Notes under the pieces: model-generated | Told to the model about the DNA's origin: nothing | What the model saw: only the letters and a program-made list of their open reading frames with translations | Databases searched by the model: none | Assembly: GCA_014526335.1 (NCBI GenBank) | Contig: JACTAT010000007.1 | Span: forward strand, 837,422 to 901,421 | Length of the DNA stretch: 64,000 nucleotides | Source: Chrysaora quinquecirrha | Lineage: Eukaryota; Cnidaria; Scyphozoa; Semaeostomeae; Pelagiidae | Direction of reading: 5' to 3' | In this document: piece after piece, positions 56,101-64,000 of the stretch | How positions within the stretch are numbered: the first letter of the stretch is position 1 | Layout: every line of letters starts with the position of its first letter | Position numbers and translations under genes: made by a program

Positions 56101-59100
56101 ACTTAAACACAGGACATTGGACGCGAAAAGGACTCCATACTCATGATGTCCGCCATCTTCCGGAAAAATGTCGCGCCGATCCAGACCTCTTCGAAAATAT
56201 CAAATAACAGTCGATTTGTAGACTTATTACACGAGTCTAAAATATCGCAGCCACTATATTTAGTTATTGTTGTTGTCAGAAAGCTCAAACTGGGACTCAT
56301 GGCTTTTGCATACAAAAAAGCGGCCACTCTCCCCCAAAAAAATGGCAGAAAATGAGTTTCAGTGTTGCGAATTGCTGTAGTTGTTGGTCTGGTTTTGATG
56401 AGCGAAACATGAGATGCGTGTAATAAGTCTAATCGATTTGCACTCTACGTCAATTTGCAAATACAACGTTGCAATTTTTCAACGGTAACGGAGAAATTTT
56501 CAAAAGCACGACCAATGCAGCATTGTTTTCTGGCGATGCACCCCTCGAAATCAAACTATTATTAGCGAAGGGAGCTCTGCCCTACTGAACCTCTCTAGAA
56601 GCTACCGAGATAGGCAGTTGCGTTTCTGGGATCTTGCTAGGAAAAAGATGGGACCGAACCCAACCGAACCAAGATTTTCAGCAGCATAAGTAACAAAGGC
56701 AGCGAGTACCAAATTTTGTACCTACAATGAAACTTGAGTCGACAGAAACTATTAAAAACCTCTGCAAAGAATTTTTTCTTTTAAAAGGTGTATTTGTTAA
56801 ATGAATGACATTTGCATGCCAAACAAAGACTTACTGGAAGAAGAAATTCCTTTATTATGAACATGTTTCATCGGCAGTTTTTTGCATTCAGCTTGTGTAT
56901 AATTTCTTGGTGCAAAAGAACCGATATCAGCTATGTTTCGATTTGTGAAAATTTTGTAGTAAATATTGGGTGGAAACTGGTCCTAAAAACAAAAAGAAAA
57001 TTAATAAAAATTTCAAGTAGCTTCCAAGTAATAATTCATGATACGCCCCCAAGACAGTGGTGTAGAGCTTGGAGCCCCCTACTTAAAGTTTTTTGGGATG
57101 GGCCGTAGCCCCCTTGTTATTTTGTTCCTCTGAGGAAAAACAAACAGTTTTTATTGTTCATTCTTCAATTGTTATTTTCTCTTTGTCCTAAGAAACAAAA
57201 AGCTCTTGAGATAGCGCAATATAAATTTTCATGTTGTATGTACTTACATGTTGTATATTCCTTACCACCTTCTTACACATAATTTTAAGGTTCAGTTCAT
57301 TTCTACTACAATAGTTGTCGAAAAATATTATGAAAAACTGCCAGTCTAAGGCAATCTGGAGGTGGTATTTGAAAAATTTCCCCCGGACCCCTTTTGAAGG
57401 GCACCACATCAATGTCTCACATAATGAGTAATTCTTTACTGAGGTAGAGCTCCCTTAGTTGTATATTTCTCAAGCTCTACAGCTATAGCTGCCCCCAAGA
57501 CAATGAATATTTTCACGACAAATAAGATATCTCAAAACCCAATCACGGCATTCTTCCTCCTGAATTATTACATGTCCCAGTGTAGCCGAATTCCTCACAC
57601 GATACTCGTTCACCGTCAAACATACTGAATTCTCTATATTGCTGAACATATATTTTACATACAGATTGGCTATAAATTGTTACAGCCATTATGATTGAGC
57701 AACATAATTATATAAACGATGGCAATTACAAAGCAGGCTTATGTCGACACTGCGCACAGTCAGAACTAGTTGCCGACAGCTGATCGCAATTTTTCGGAAC
57801 AAATTTCTCGCAACTGAGTTGTCGACACATGCGGTTTAGAAACTAGTTGATAACTGGTTCCTTGGGGGCGGCAACTAGCCAGTGCATAGTTTCAGAACAT
57901 TGGGCATGCTCTACTTCTAAAACTACTAGCCAATTGATTCCCGTTACTCATTGATTCACAGTCAAACTGAGCGCTCTTGCGACCGCGACCAACTGAATCC
58001 TGCACGTTCTGACTTGTTCTTTTTACAGTTGGCAATTACAACAAATTGGCGCTAGTTCTATTGCATCGTAGGTCGACATAAGGTCGATGGTTGCTAAAGC
58101 AGTGACCAATCCAGAATAGAAACAGAGTGTGATTACCCTGATTTCCATATAAGCAAAACAACTGGGGACAGCTCGCCGATCAATCGGGGACAAAATTTGA
58201 ATCCATCCCCGATCTATAATACAATATTGTGTCTTTTCCTGACAGTTATCAATAAAATTTTTCGCATTTCCTTACTTAGAACATCTGCTTTCGGAATCTA
58301 CGTTTTTTTTTCGATGCCTGGGCAAAAATTGCCAATAATTTGGCAGATTTCTATGGCATAAGGGCATAAGGACGATGGTTGCCGCGATTCTATATAAGCT
58401 GAAACTCAAAAAAAAAATGCGCCAAAAATGTAATGAGTAAAACAAGGCAAACTTTTGCATCGTACTGACAATAGCTCCGACGTCGACGTCACAACTATGA
58501 TATGTGCTAAGCAGAGTTAAATGTATTCAACTATTCATATATATGACTTACCCGCCCAATCTGAAGCGAACATGTGCTCCAGATGCAGAATCAAGCAACG
58601 AAGACTACAAGAAAAAGCACCCATATAACACCCATAAAACAGATGACAGAAAATTCAACAAAGTTAAACACACATAACAGATGTTGAAAGTGCTGTTTCG
58701 TCATGGCCTAATTCAGCTGGCTCGTGGTGTCAAAAGCTTAGCGAGGCAAGGGCTGGAGCACCAACTACAGTAGCGGACTCGATTAGTTAACCGATTGTAT
58801 GACTGAGATCCTAGCGACTGGCGCCAAATACACCATTTCACCTTCACCTTCTCCGTTACTGTGGGTATTGTAACTCTAGATACTGTAATCAATTTTACTT
58901 TTCTACCGTTCAGTAGTGGTTTCTTTCTCTGTTTGCGATAACTGACTAATCAGACGGCTCATTTCTAAGGGTTCAGAATGGAAAGTTAAACGAAACAGTT
59001 CTTCTTTTGACGTATCTTCAAGGAGACAAATTTTTGAGGCAAATAAATTACAGCCTTTAGGGCAATATCAGAGCAGGAAATTTCGAAATAATACTTTTTT

Positions 59101-62100
59101 CCAGTTTTTTTTTTAGCCCAAAACCCTCCAAATGGACCGAGCAATAAAAATTAAAGAATTCGCCTAACTTCCTAACATGCCTTAAATCTCTATCCGTCTG
59201 AAAACGTCAAAAATGTCAAAGTAGCTATTTTTATGAATGTTCCAAATTTCGGTAGAGTCAGTCAGTCTAGCGCAACCCTCTTTACTTGACAGGGTATGCA
59301 CCATGTCTATAGATGACACAATATGTCTAACAACGATTTTCTTTGACTCACCTCAACTGGATTGATACATTTTAACATCATAGCTGGATCCCCTTCAGAT
59401 TTGAAATTAATAAGATCTTTATAATATTTGTATACTTGCATGTCCTAAAAGGAAAAAATACATAGAAGACGAAGAGGTACACAACATACAAAAGAGGGGG
59501 GAATTAAAAAGAAAGAGGAAGAGAAGGAAGGAATAAATAACAAAAAAAAAGAAAAAATAAAGAAGAAAATGAGAAGAGGAGAGTAAAAGGAAACAAAGAA
59601 GACGAATGTATTGTAAGAAGAAATGAAGAAGAACAAAGAGGAAAGAAAAGGCGGTAAGAAGAAAAGAAATAAGACAAAAGTAAGAAAAAGAATATAGAAT
59701 TTAAGAAAAGAGATAAGAGTGAATAACGCGTGAAAATAAGATGAATTTGAGAAAAAAAAAACAGAGGAAAAGAAAGTACTGTGAGAAGAAGCAAGGGAGA
59801 AGAAAGAATACAGAGAAGTAGTAGAAGATAAGAAGACAGAAAGTAAGGTGAAAACAAAAAAGGAACAATGAAGAAGAACAATACAAGAAGAAGAAAGTAA
59901 GAAGAAAAAAGAAGAGAAGACAATAAGAAAGATTTGAGAAGATAGTAAGAAGAAGAAAATGAGAAAAATCTAAGAAGAAAGCAAAGAAGAAAGTAAGAAG
60001 AAGAACGTTAGAAGAAGAATATAAGAAGAAAACATAGAAGACGAAAGTCAGAAGAAGAATATAAGAAGAAAACATAGAAGAAAAAAGTCAGAAGAAGAAT
60101 ATAAGAAGGAACCAAAGAAGGAGAAAGTAACATGACGAAAATAAGAAGAATCTAGGAAAGAAGAAGAACGTATGAAAATAAGAAGAATCTAAGAAGAAAA
60201 CAAATAACAAGAAGTCAAGAAAAAGAATAAGAAGGTAAAATAAAAAATATAAAAAATCTCAGAAGAAAGCAAAGAAGAAGAAATAAAGAAGAAAGAAAGT
60301 CAGAATACAAAATGCAGAAGAAACAAAAAATAAAGTATGATGAAGAAAAAAAGCAGCAAGTAAGAACAAAGTTGAGTAGAAGAAGTAAAAAGAAGAAAGT
60401 CCGAAGAAGAAAGTGAAAGAAACAAAGAGGAAGAAAGTAAGATGAAGAAAATTATACGATTCTAAGAAAAAAGCAAAAAAGTAGAAGAAGAAAGTAATGG
60501 AATGTAAGGGGAAGTAATGGGGAATGAAGCACAAAAAACAAAAAGAAGCAGATGACAAGGAAACGAAGGAGAAAAAATAAGAAAACGAAAGTAAGAAAAA
60601 ACAAAGAAGAAAAAGTTAGAAGACTACAATGAAGCAGAAAGTAAGAAGAATAAAATAAGAAGAAGATAAAGAAAAGACGAAGACAAAAAAGAACAAGAAC
60701 AAGAACAAAACGAGAACAGGAAGAAATAACATAAGAAGGAGAAAACAAAAAGAAGCAGAAGCAGTATAGAAAGTAATGAAGACGAAAGGAAAGAAGAAGA
60801 AATAGGGGGAGGAGAATGAAGAAGAAGATGAAAAGAAGAAGAAAACAAAAAGAAGCACAAGGAGAATAAGAAAAACAGAAGGAAAAGAGAAAGAAGAGGA
60901 AAAGAAGGAGGAGGAGGATGAAGAAGAAGATGAAAAGAAGAAGAAAACAAAAAGAAGCACAAGAAGAATAAGAAAAACAGAAGGAAAAGAGAAAGAAGAG
61001 GAAAAGAAGGAGGAGGAGGATGAAGAAGAAGATGAAAAGAAGAAGAAAACAAAAAGAAGCACAAGGAGAATAAGAAAAACAGAAGGAAAAGAGAAAGAAG
61101 AGGAAAAGAAGGAGGAGGATGATGAAGAAGAAGATGAAAAGAAGAAGAAAACAAAATGAAGCACAAGGAGAATAAGAAAAACAGAAGGAAAAGAGAAAGA
61201 AGAGGAAAAGAAGGAGGAGGAGGTTGAAGAAGAAGATGAAAAGAAGAAGAAAACAAAAAGAAGCACAAGGAGAATAAGAAAAACAGAAGGAAAAGAGAAA
61301 GAAGAGGAAAATAAGGAGGAGGAGGATGAAGAAAACAAAAAGAAGCACAAGGAGAATAAGAAAAACAGAAGGAAAAGATAAAGAAGAGGAAAAGAAGGAG
61401 GAGGCGGATGAAGAAGAAGATGAAAAGAAAAAGAAAACAAAGAAGGAAAAGAAAAAGCAGAGGCAAAGAAGGAGGAGGCGGAGGAAGAAGAAGCACATGA
61501 AAAGAAGAAGACAAGGAGAAGCAAAAAAGAAGGCGAACAAGAAGGTGGGGAGAAAAGGAAGGAAGACAAAGCAAAAAAGAAAACAGAACATTGTAGAAAA
61601 TAATGCAGCCGAGACCAGAAAAGTAAGGAGAAGAAACAAACAGGCTAACAAACTCTCTTATTTCCTTACAATATGTCTTCTCCACGATCTTTGTATAACA
61701 GTCGCAGCTTTATCTTCACTTGTTGTTGCTTGATGCGAGGGCGATTTCATTAAAGAGATTCTAATTTCAGATTTGTCTACTGTATTTCCAATATAAGATG
61801 ACCGGGTACTTGGTATATCATCATCGTTAATAGACCTCGATGTCTTGCTAGGACGTTGCAATTTCTTTAATCGCATATCCTTCCACCATCTTTGTATAAT
61901 CGTTGCGCAGAATTCTTGGAACGATCTGCAACAAACTGTCACTATTTTTATTTCATTCCTCTTTTAATGCAGCATCTGCCCGGGGGGACTTCAATAGAGC
62001 AGTGACGGGGGTGTGCCATTTTCGTAAAAAAACAGACCCCAAAATTTATGAAAATTCTAAATAGTATACCCCAAAGTTCACAAAGAAATATGAATATACA

Positions 62101-63647
62101 TAGAAATTATGCATAGAAATACTCAAAAGTCATTTTTTTAGAATTATACAGCTAAAATTTATTTGAGAGTTATTGTGAATTTATCAAAATTGATCATCTT
62201 AGCAAAAATGATACCCCCAAGTTTGTAATTTTAGCAAATTTGACACCCCAAAATTTATTTTCCACCCTTAAAAAGGTACCTCGAAAAATGGCTAATCCCG
62301 TACCCTTACATATGGGAGTTACCCCCGGGAGCATCTGTCATCTTACACCCGTTTGACAAATAACCTGGCTTGCACAGTGAAATTTTAGTAAATTTTTGAA
62401 CACAGAAGTGTTCAGGTTTGGGATCGGACATTATTTATTTATGGTGTTGGTGGTGCTCAGAGAAAATAATGTTGTGCAAAACAAAACATTTTAGTAGCTT
62501 TACGTGGGAAAACTGACAATATTGACAATATGACGTTAGGATCCAAACACATCAGTCATGATATTTCATGCGATTGGACATCTTGTGTTGGTTGCAGCGA
62601 ATAACAAAAGCAAGAAATGATTTTTTGTTGCAAAAGTTCTTTCTGCAAAGGACTGACTTCTCCTAGAAATCCGAATGGACTTTTTCAAAGGGGCTCGGGT
62701 TGGTGTGACACTTTTCTGGAAAATGGCACACACATCCAGTAAGGGAATTCTCTCTGCGTGCAGCTACTGGAATTACAGTCGTTTCAAGAGATGAAATGCA
62801 GCAAATTTTACTTCAAATTAACGTTTGATTCAAATAATAGTAAAAGAAAGGCCCCAAATCCCACAATATTTGGTCAAGGAGACATTTAATGGAGAATTTT
62901 CCTGTTTTTGAGTTGCTTTTATCTTTTTTCCTGAATTTCCCGCAAATATTTTCAACATTTCTTGTGTCAGATTCCTCTTCTCCCTTTTTCTTCCATTATT
63001 CATGAATTTTGAGCAAAATTTGTTGCACTATTCTTTTCTTAACAAAATTGACTATGCTTAAGACAACTGCAAATCCGGTTGTTGCACACGCAGAGGATTC
63101 CCTTGCTGGAGATGTCTGCCATTTTCTATAAAAATGCCGCGCCTACCCAAGGTCTATTTAGCAAATAGACCCCTGTTGCCAGAGGTTCCATGTACGAGAG
63201 AGCTATCCTCGGTCAGTAGCGTAACCCACGGTTTAAACACAAAATTAAGCGCCCCCAAATATCTGGCCCCGAAAGGGATAAAGATTCACACAAAGGTATT
63301 TAAAATTAAACTTCCTAGAAATCTTCTATTTAACCTGATTTTATGTCTTGATAATTGTTTTGTTGATGTTGGTTTTGTTGTTTTGTTTGAAGGTAATATA
63401 ACGTTTTAAAAAAATTGCATTTAAAGGCAATCTTGGTGTGTAAACTTATTTGAAAAAATAGGGGCCCCAAACCACTATTTTGTTTAAAGGCCCCACACTG
63501 CTCCGTTACGCCACTGTCCTCGGTCTTACGAGCCTTCATATTAAAATATCATAGAAACTTTTATATTTATACATACATAGGTATTTCATGCGATGATGAT
63601 ACGATTTCTTTGTAACTATGATAGCTCCCTCGCAATGTCGATGAACG
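44067..63647 (-). CDS. MFI: MFI (C11orf65) homologue with IQ motifs; ten exons found, 5' and 3' ends incomplete
   Basis: The vertebrate protein (C11orf65) is described as a mitochondrial fission factor interactor that restrains MFF/Drp1-driven fission; function here is by homology only. Exons in transcript order: 63647-63577 (tentative), 61925-61670, 59444-59352, 58604-58552, 56982-56835, 55774-55704, 55177-55103, 54331-54267, 50343-50173, 44119-44067. Landmarks: two IQ motifs (ATIIQRWWKDMRLKKL, AATVIQRSWRRHI), FKSEGDPAMMLKCINPVE, GAHVRFRLGG, FPPNIYYKIFTNR, HHGWYERLENNGWRPVSDK, KKARKIEWMKKM, EWEVDELLEWTSGLNFEK and YTTDWKELGTT, all collinear with the vertebrate protein. Phases agree at every junction except 58552/56982. 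The IQ region is longer than in the human protein. Four introns are dominated by tandem arrays. The final exon was not found. Confidence 0.88.
44222..50091. repeat. Satellite array of a 16-bp unit, about 367 copies
   Basis: Unit 'ttcatttcataccgta' with recurrent variants at fixed positions (ttcac, ttcct, ttaat; ccgca, ccgtc, ccata) and two short units ('gtatcatttcatacc', 'gtatttattcatacc'). Compound blocks recur: 'ccgtattaattccatacc' starts at 44761, 45079, 45365, 45859, 46097, 46591 and 47293. It fills almost the whole MFI intron 44120-50172. Because 16 is not a multiple of 3 and most units lack stops on plus, long artefactual frames appear. Confidence 0.98.
50173..50343 (-). CDS. MFI: MFI-like exon (EWEVDELLEWTSGLNFE)
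   Basis: Completes Met (AT+G) and encodes YREGALKINEDDSNIKSLIE through WEVDELLEWTSGLNFE, matching vertebrate MEWEVDEVLNWTNTLNFDEY. Acceptor TGTCTTCCAG, donor GTAAGC. A 171-bp exon between two unrelated tandem arrays. Confidence 0.93.
50399..52022. repeat. Minisatellite of a 64-bp unit, about 25 copies
   Basis: Unit 'tggttaaccgtatggttaac' + 'cgtggttatctttgcttaat' + 'tcatacaaaatgcatataga' + 'ataa'. It contains two or three GGTTAACC-type palindromes and 14-bp subrepeats. Edge units read GGTTACCC where central units read GGTTAACC. A marked block (with CCGCGG) recurs at 50809, 51449 and 51704, i.e. 10 and 4 units apart. Confidence 0.97.
52030..53990. other. MFI intron, nothing recognised
   Basis: About 2 kb of AT-rich sequence. 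A 123-codon plus frame (52855-53226) has no motif, no splice context and no known similarity. Confidence 0.4.
53993..54104 (+). mobile_element. Pogo-like element, 3' fragment
   Basis: Runs 'aaactataattttttc' through 'gaacagtcgctatctcgaac' to 'gcggatgtcaactg|TA', matching the right end of 30067-30640. Confidence 0.8.
54267..54331 (-). CDS. MFI: MFI-like exon (KARKIEWMKKM)
   Basis: LVRKEDLAKRKKARKIEWMK plus KM across the junction, matching vertebrate LKRRQDLEKKRKLRKIEWMRQM. Acceptor CTCTTTTCAG, donor GTGAGT, two bases left over. Confidence 0.92.
54470..54985. repeat. Degenerate (GAAAAC)n-like array, purine-rich on plus
   Basis: Words 'aaaacgaaaacgaaa', 'aaaagcgaaagc' and 'gcgacagcgaaaagg' repeat with a mixed 6- and 18-base rhythm. 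It lies in an MFI intron about 140 nt upstream of the acceptor at 54331; the transcript there is pyrimidine-rich. Confidence 0.88.
55103..55177 (-). CDS. MFI: MFI-like exon (KKLKFHHSK)
   Basis: MLRHVYQDTVTHRTSQKKLK plus FHHSK, matching the vertebrate stretch ending EFHFSK. Acceptor TATTTTTCAG, donor GTATTT, phase 0. Confidence 0.82.
55350..55485. repeat. GGTCCTG minisatellite
   Basis: 'gggtcctcgtcctgggtcct' and related 6- to 9-bp words repeated about 16 times. Confidence 0.85.
55493..55652 (-). repeat. Dispersed 150-bp repeat, copy 2 (inverted)
   Basis: Reverse complement of 25265-25410: 'gcatgaagacaaagcagctc', 'caaaaggcaatttagctatt', 'ggcttaagccacttttatat'. Its right end is 52 bp from the MFI donor at 55704. 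Confidence 0.8.
55704..55774 (-). CDS. MFI: MFI-like exon (GWYERLENNGWRPVSDK)
   Basis: SESSCHHGWYERLENNGWRP plus VSDK, matching vertebrate SGWYHRIENNGWRPVSD, the most conserved block of the family. Acceptor CTGTTTCAG, donor GTAAAA, phase 0. Confidence 0.95.
56221..56429. mobile_element. TIR element, 'GACTTATTACACGAGTC' family, copy 2
   Basis: TA|GACTTATTACACGAGTC...GCGTGTAATAAGTC|TA, 209 bp. 'cgaaacatgagatgcg' at the right matches the left-hand 'tcatgttccgctc' of copy 1 in reverse. Confidence 0.85.
56835..56982 (-). CDS. MFI: MFI-like exon (FPPNIYYKIFTNR)
   Basis: DQFPPNIYYKIFTNRNIADI then GSFAPRNYTQAECKKLPMKH, matching vertebrate FPPDIYYKIFTHRPIEDL...SPRNYAKLPAKH. Acceptor GTTTTTAG, donor GTAAGT, one base left over. 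The acceptor implies phase 0 while the upstream exon ends with two extra bases, so this junction shifts frame. Confidence 0.9.
56990..58551. other. MFI intron, no gene recognised
   Basis: Pieces such as 'cgcccccaagacagtggtgt' (57042) and 'gcccccaagacaatgaatat' (57491) look like related repeat ends. I see no exon. The frame mismatch of the flanking exons leaves room for a missed micro-exon here. Confidence 0.4.
58552..58604 (-). CDS. MFI: MFI-like exon (GAHVRFRLGG)
   Basis: SSLLDSASGAHVRFRLGG, matching vertebrate ELLDAAAGIHVRFRLGG. Acceptor TTTCTTGTAG, donor GTAAGT, two bases (GG) left over. Confidence 0.92.
58688..58852 (+). mobile_element. 'CAGCTGACTC' SINE family, diverged copy
   Basis: 'taattcagctggctcgtggt' in the head; the B box has decayed ('agggctggagc'). 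Body 'gattagttaaccgattgtat', 'gagatcctagcgactggcgc' and tail 'accatttcaccttcacctt' are well kept. Confidence 0.75.
59352..59444 (-). CDS. MFI: MFI-like exon (KSEGDPAMMLKCINPVE)
   Basis: DMQVYKYYKDLINFKSEGDP then AMMLKCINPVE, matching vertebrate FQHFKSLIDLRRQGEPRQIV...INPKE. Acceptor CCTTTTAG immediately follows the pyrimidine array; donor GTGAGT, phase 0. Confidence 0.93.
59450..61640. repeat. 2.2 kb polypurine block (GAA-rich), almost an entire MFI intron
   Basis: The plus strand is nearly all A and G, in 'agaagaa', 'gaagaaaa' and 'ggaggagga' words. The MFI intron it occupies is 59445-61669, so on the transcript the whole intron is U/C-rich. Five or six units of a 102-bp repeat lie at 60780-61400. 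Long Lys/Glu (plus) and Ser/Phe/Leu (minus) frames are by-products. Confidence 0.96.
60780..61400. repeat. 102-bp tandem repeat within the polypurine block
   Basis: 'gcacaaggagaataagaaaa' (one copy 'gcacaagaag') starts at about 60855, 60957, 61059, 61161, 61263 and 61345: spacing 102 bp four times, then 82. Copies are nearly identical, implying recent amplification. Confidence 0.93.
61670..61925 (-). CDS. MFI: MFI-like exon with two IQ motifs
   Basis: 85 codons: SFQEFCATIIQRWWKDMRLK, a Ser/Asp-rich spacer, then EDKAATVIQRSWRRHI. The second IQ aligns to the only vertebrate one (DKAARVIQQAWKSF). Acceptor TTTGTTGCAG, donor GTAAGG. IQ motifs usually bind calmodulin or light chains (family knowledge). 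Confidence 0.88.
61979..62329. mobile_element. Non-autonomous TIR element, 'CCGGGGGTAACTT' family, copy 2
   Basis: 'ccggggggacttcaatagag' to 'tatgggagttacccccggg'; the interior matches 4079-4420 with small indels. Confidence 0.78.
62330..63213. other. MFI intron, nothing recognised
   Basis: Unique-looking AT-rich sequence. 'gccattttctataaaaatgc' near 63117 loosely resembles 'gccatcttccggaaaaatgt' near 56152, a possible repeat fragment. Confidence 0.4.
63214..63516. mobile_element. hAT-like non-autonomous element with an 8-bp target duplication
   Basis: 'cagtagcgtaac' at the left and 'gttacgccactg' at the right are 12-bp TIRs. The element is flanked by a perfect direct duplication TCCTCGGT (63206-63213 and 63517-63524). 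CAGNGGCGTAAC-type ends and 8-bp duplications are hAT hallmarks. 303 bp, no transposase. Confidence 0.9.
63577..63647 (-). CDS. MFI: Tentative upstream MFI-like exon
   Basis: RSSTLRGSYHSYKEIVSSSH plus EIP and two spare bases. Acceptor GATCTTTTCAG and donor GTATGT; the two spare bases are exactly what the next exon (61925) needs. No similarity support, only splice logic. Confidence 0.5.
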
Positions 63648-63752
63648 CTGAAAAGATCATATACAGAACGTGAAAAGAGGTAGCAAAGAAAGAACTAGTT
63701 AATACATACGTTACAATATCTAATTATTGCTAAATTCCTTAAAATTCCCTAT

Positions 63753-63759
63753 TGAAGGA

Positions 63760-63798
<39 letters not shown>

Positions 63799-63799
63799 T
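63753..63799. repeat. (AAT)n tail of a LINE
   Basis: Fifteen AAT units; on minus this is the (ATT)n 3' end of the element continuing past the window edge. Confidence 0.85.
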
Positions 63800-63928
63800 A
63801 AAGGCATTTATTTGCGCCATTTATCCACACGGCTCAAAGGCGCATTACATAGTTTACATAAACTAATAAGGTAATATCATATAAAGTTATTACAAGGAAT
63901 GCTAAAAAATTATTGGCAAAAATAAAAC

Positions 63929-64000
63929 CTAATCAAAATATTCTTTAAACAAATGTGTCTTCAGTCTACACTTAAAAGTTTCTAAAGAATCCGTTGCTCT
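63929..64000 (-). CDS. C-terminal end of LINE ORF2 (partial)
   Basis: RATDSLETFKCRLKTHLFKE plus YFD and stop. A 'SLxTFKxxLKTHLF' ending is typical of reverse transcriptase polyproteins of several LINE clades. Cut by the window edge. Confidence 0.65.
   Translation of the reverse strand, partial: RATDSLETFKCRLKTHLFKEYFD

Larger units (their letters stand above)
63753..64000 (-). mobile_element. 3' end of a second non-LTR retrotransposon (continues beyond the window)
   Basis: On minus: the ORF C-terminus, then a short 3' UTR with 'cctttgagccgtgtggataa' and 'atggcgcaaataaatgcc', then (ATT)n. This layout is common at LINE 3' ends. Different from the LINE at 18795. Confidence 0.75.

Noticed and set aside
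60452..61733. Frames of 135-399 codons on both strands in the polypurine block
   Set aside because: Low-complexity Lys/Glu or Ser/Phe/Leu runs produced by A/G-only sequence; the region is an intron of the MFI homologue.

Overview
This is nuclear DNA of an invertebrate animal, most likely an anthozoan cnidarian such as a stony coral. The animal assignment rests on three spliced genes with animal-type products and GT-AG introns; the cnidarian guess rests only on overall character (AT-rich, intron-rich, crowded with short inverted-repeat transposons and tRNA-derived SINEs). No prokaryotic operon, rRNA or functional tRNA gene was seen.

Three host genes can be assembled exon by exon. (1) On the minus strand, 26783 down to 2121, is a CEP43 (FOP/FGFR1OP) homologue, a centriole/basal-body protein. 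Nine exons join in one frame (276 residues), but the exons for the core LisH dimerisation segment were not found. (2) On the plus strand, 31177-40055, is a complete five-exon transgelin/calponin-family gene (192 residues: one CH domain plus one calponin repeat). It is divergent from CEP43. (3) On the minus strand, about 63647 down to 44067, are ten exons of a homologue of vertebrate C11orf65/MFI (mitochondrial fission factor interactor) with an N-terminal extension and two IQ motifs. Its last exon was not found, and one junction does not keep frame. It converges on the transgelin gene.

The rest is repeats. CEP43 intron 1 holds a decayed, nearly full-length CR1/L2-like LINE (18795-24950, minus strand): ORF1 with coiled coil, SGNH esterase and a polyglutamine tail; ORF2 with AP endonuclease and reverse transcriptase. 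The 3' end of a second LINE enters at the right edge. MFI introns are filled with tandem DNA: a 5.9 kb satellite of 16-bp units, a 1.6 kb array of 64-bp units, a hexamer-like array, and a 2.2 kb purine-rich block that is almost a whole intron. Other arrays are (AACT)n, (ACTG)n, a GATTA array and several minisatellites.

About 25 short TIR elements were delimited: pogo-like, mariner-like, an hAT-like one with an 8-bp target duplication, and several unnamed families. The most distinctive is a set of ten elements (six subfamilies) flanked by TA and beginning CAC. Their terminal repeat and many internal sites share one short word of the form TAAG-N-AAC; the word differs between subfamilies and is mostly uniform within an element. 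One SINE family occurs six times, including a polymer with four tandem tRNA-like heads.
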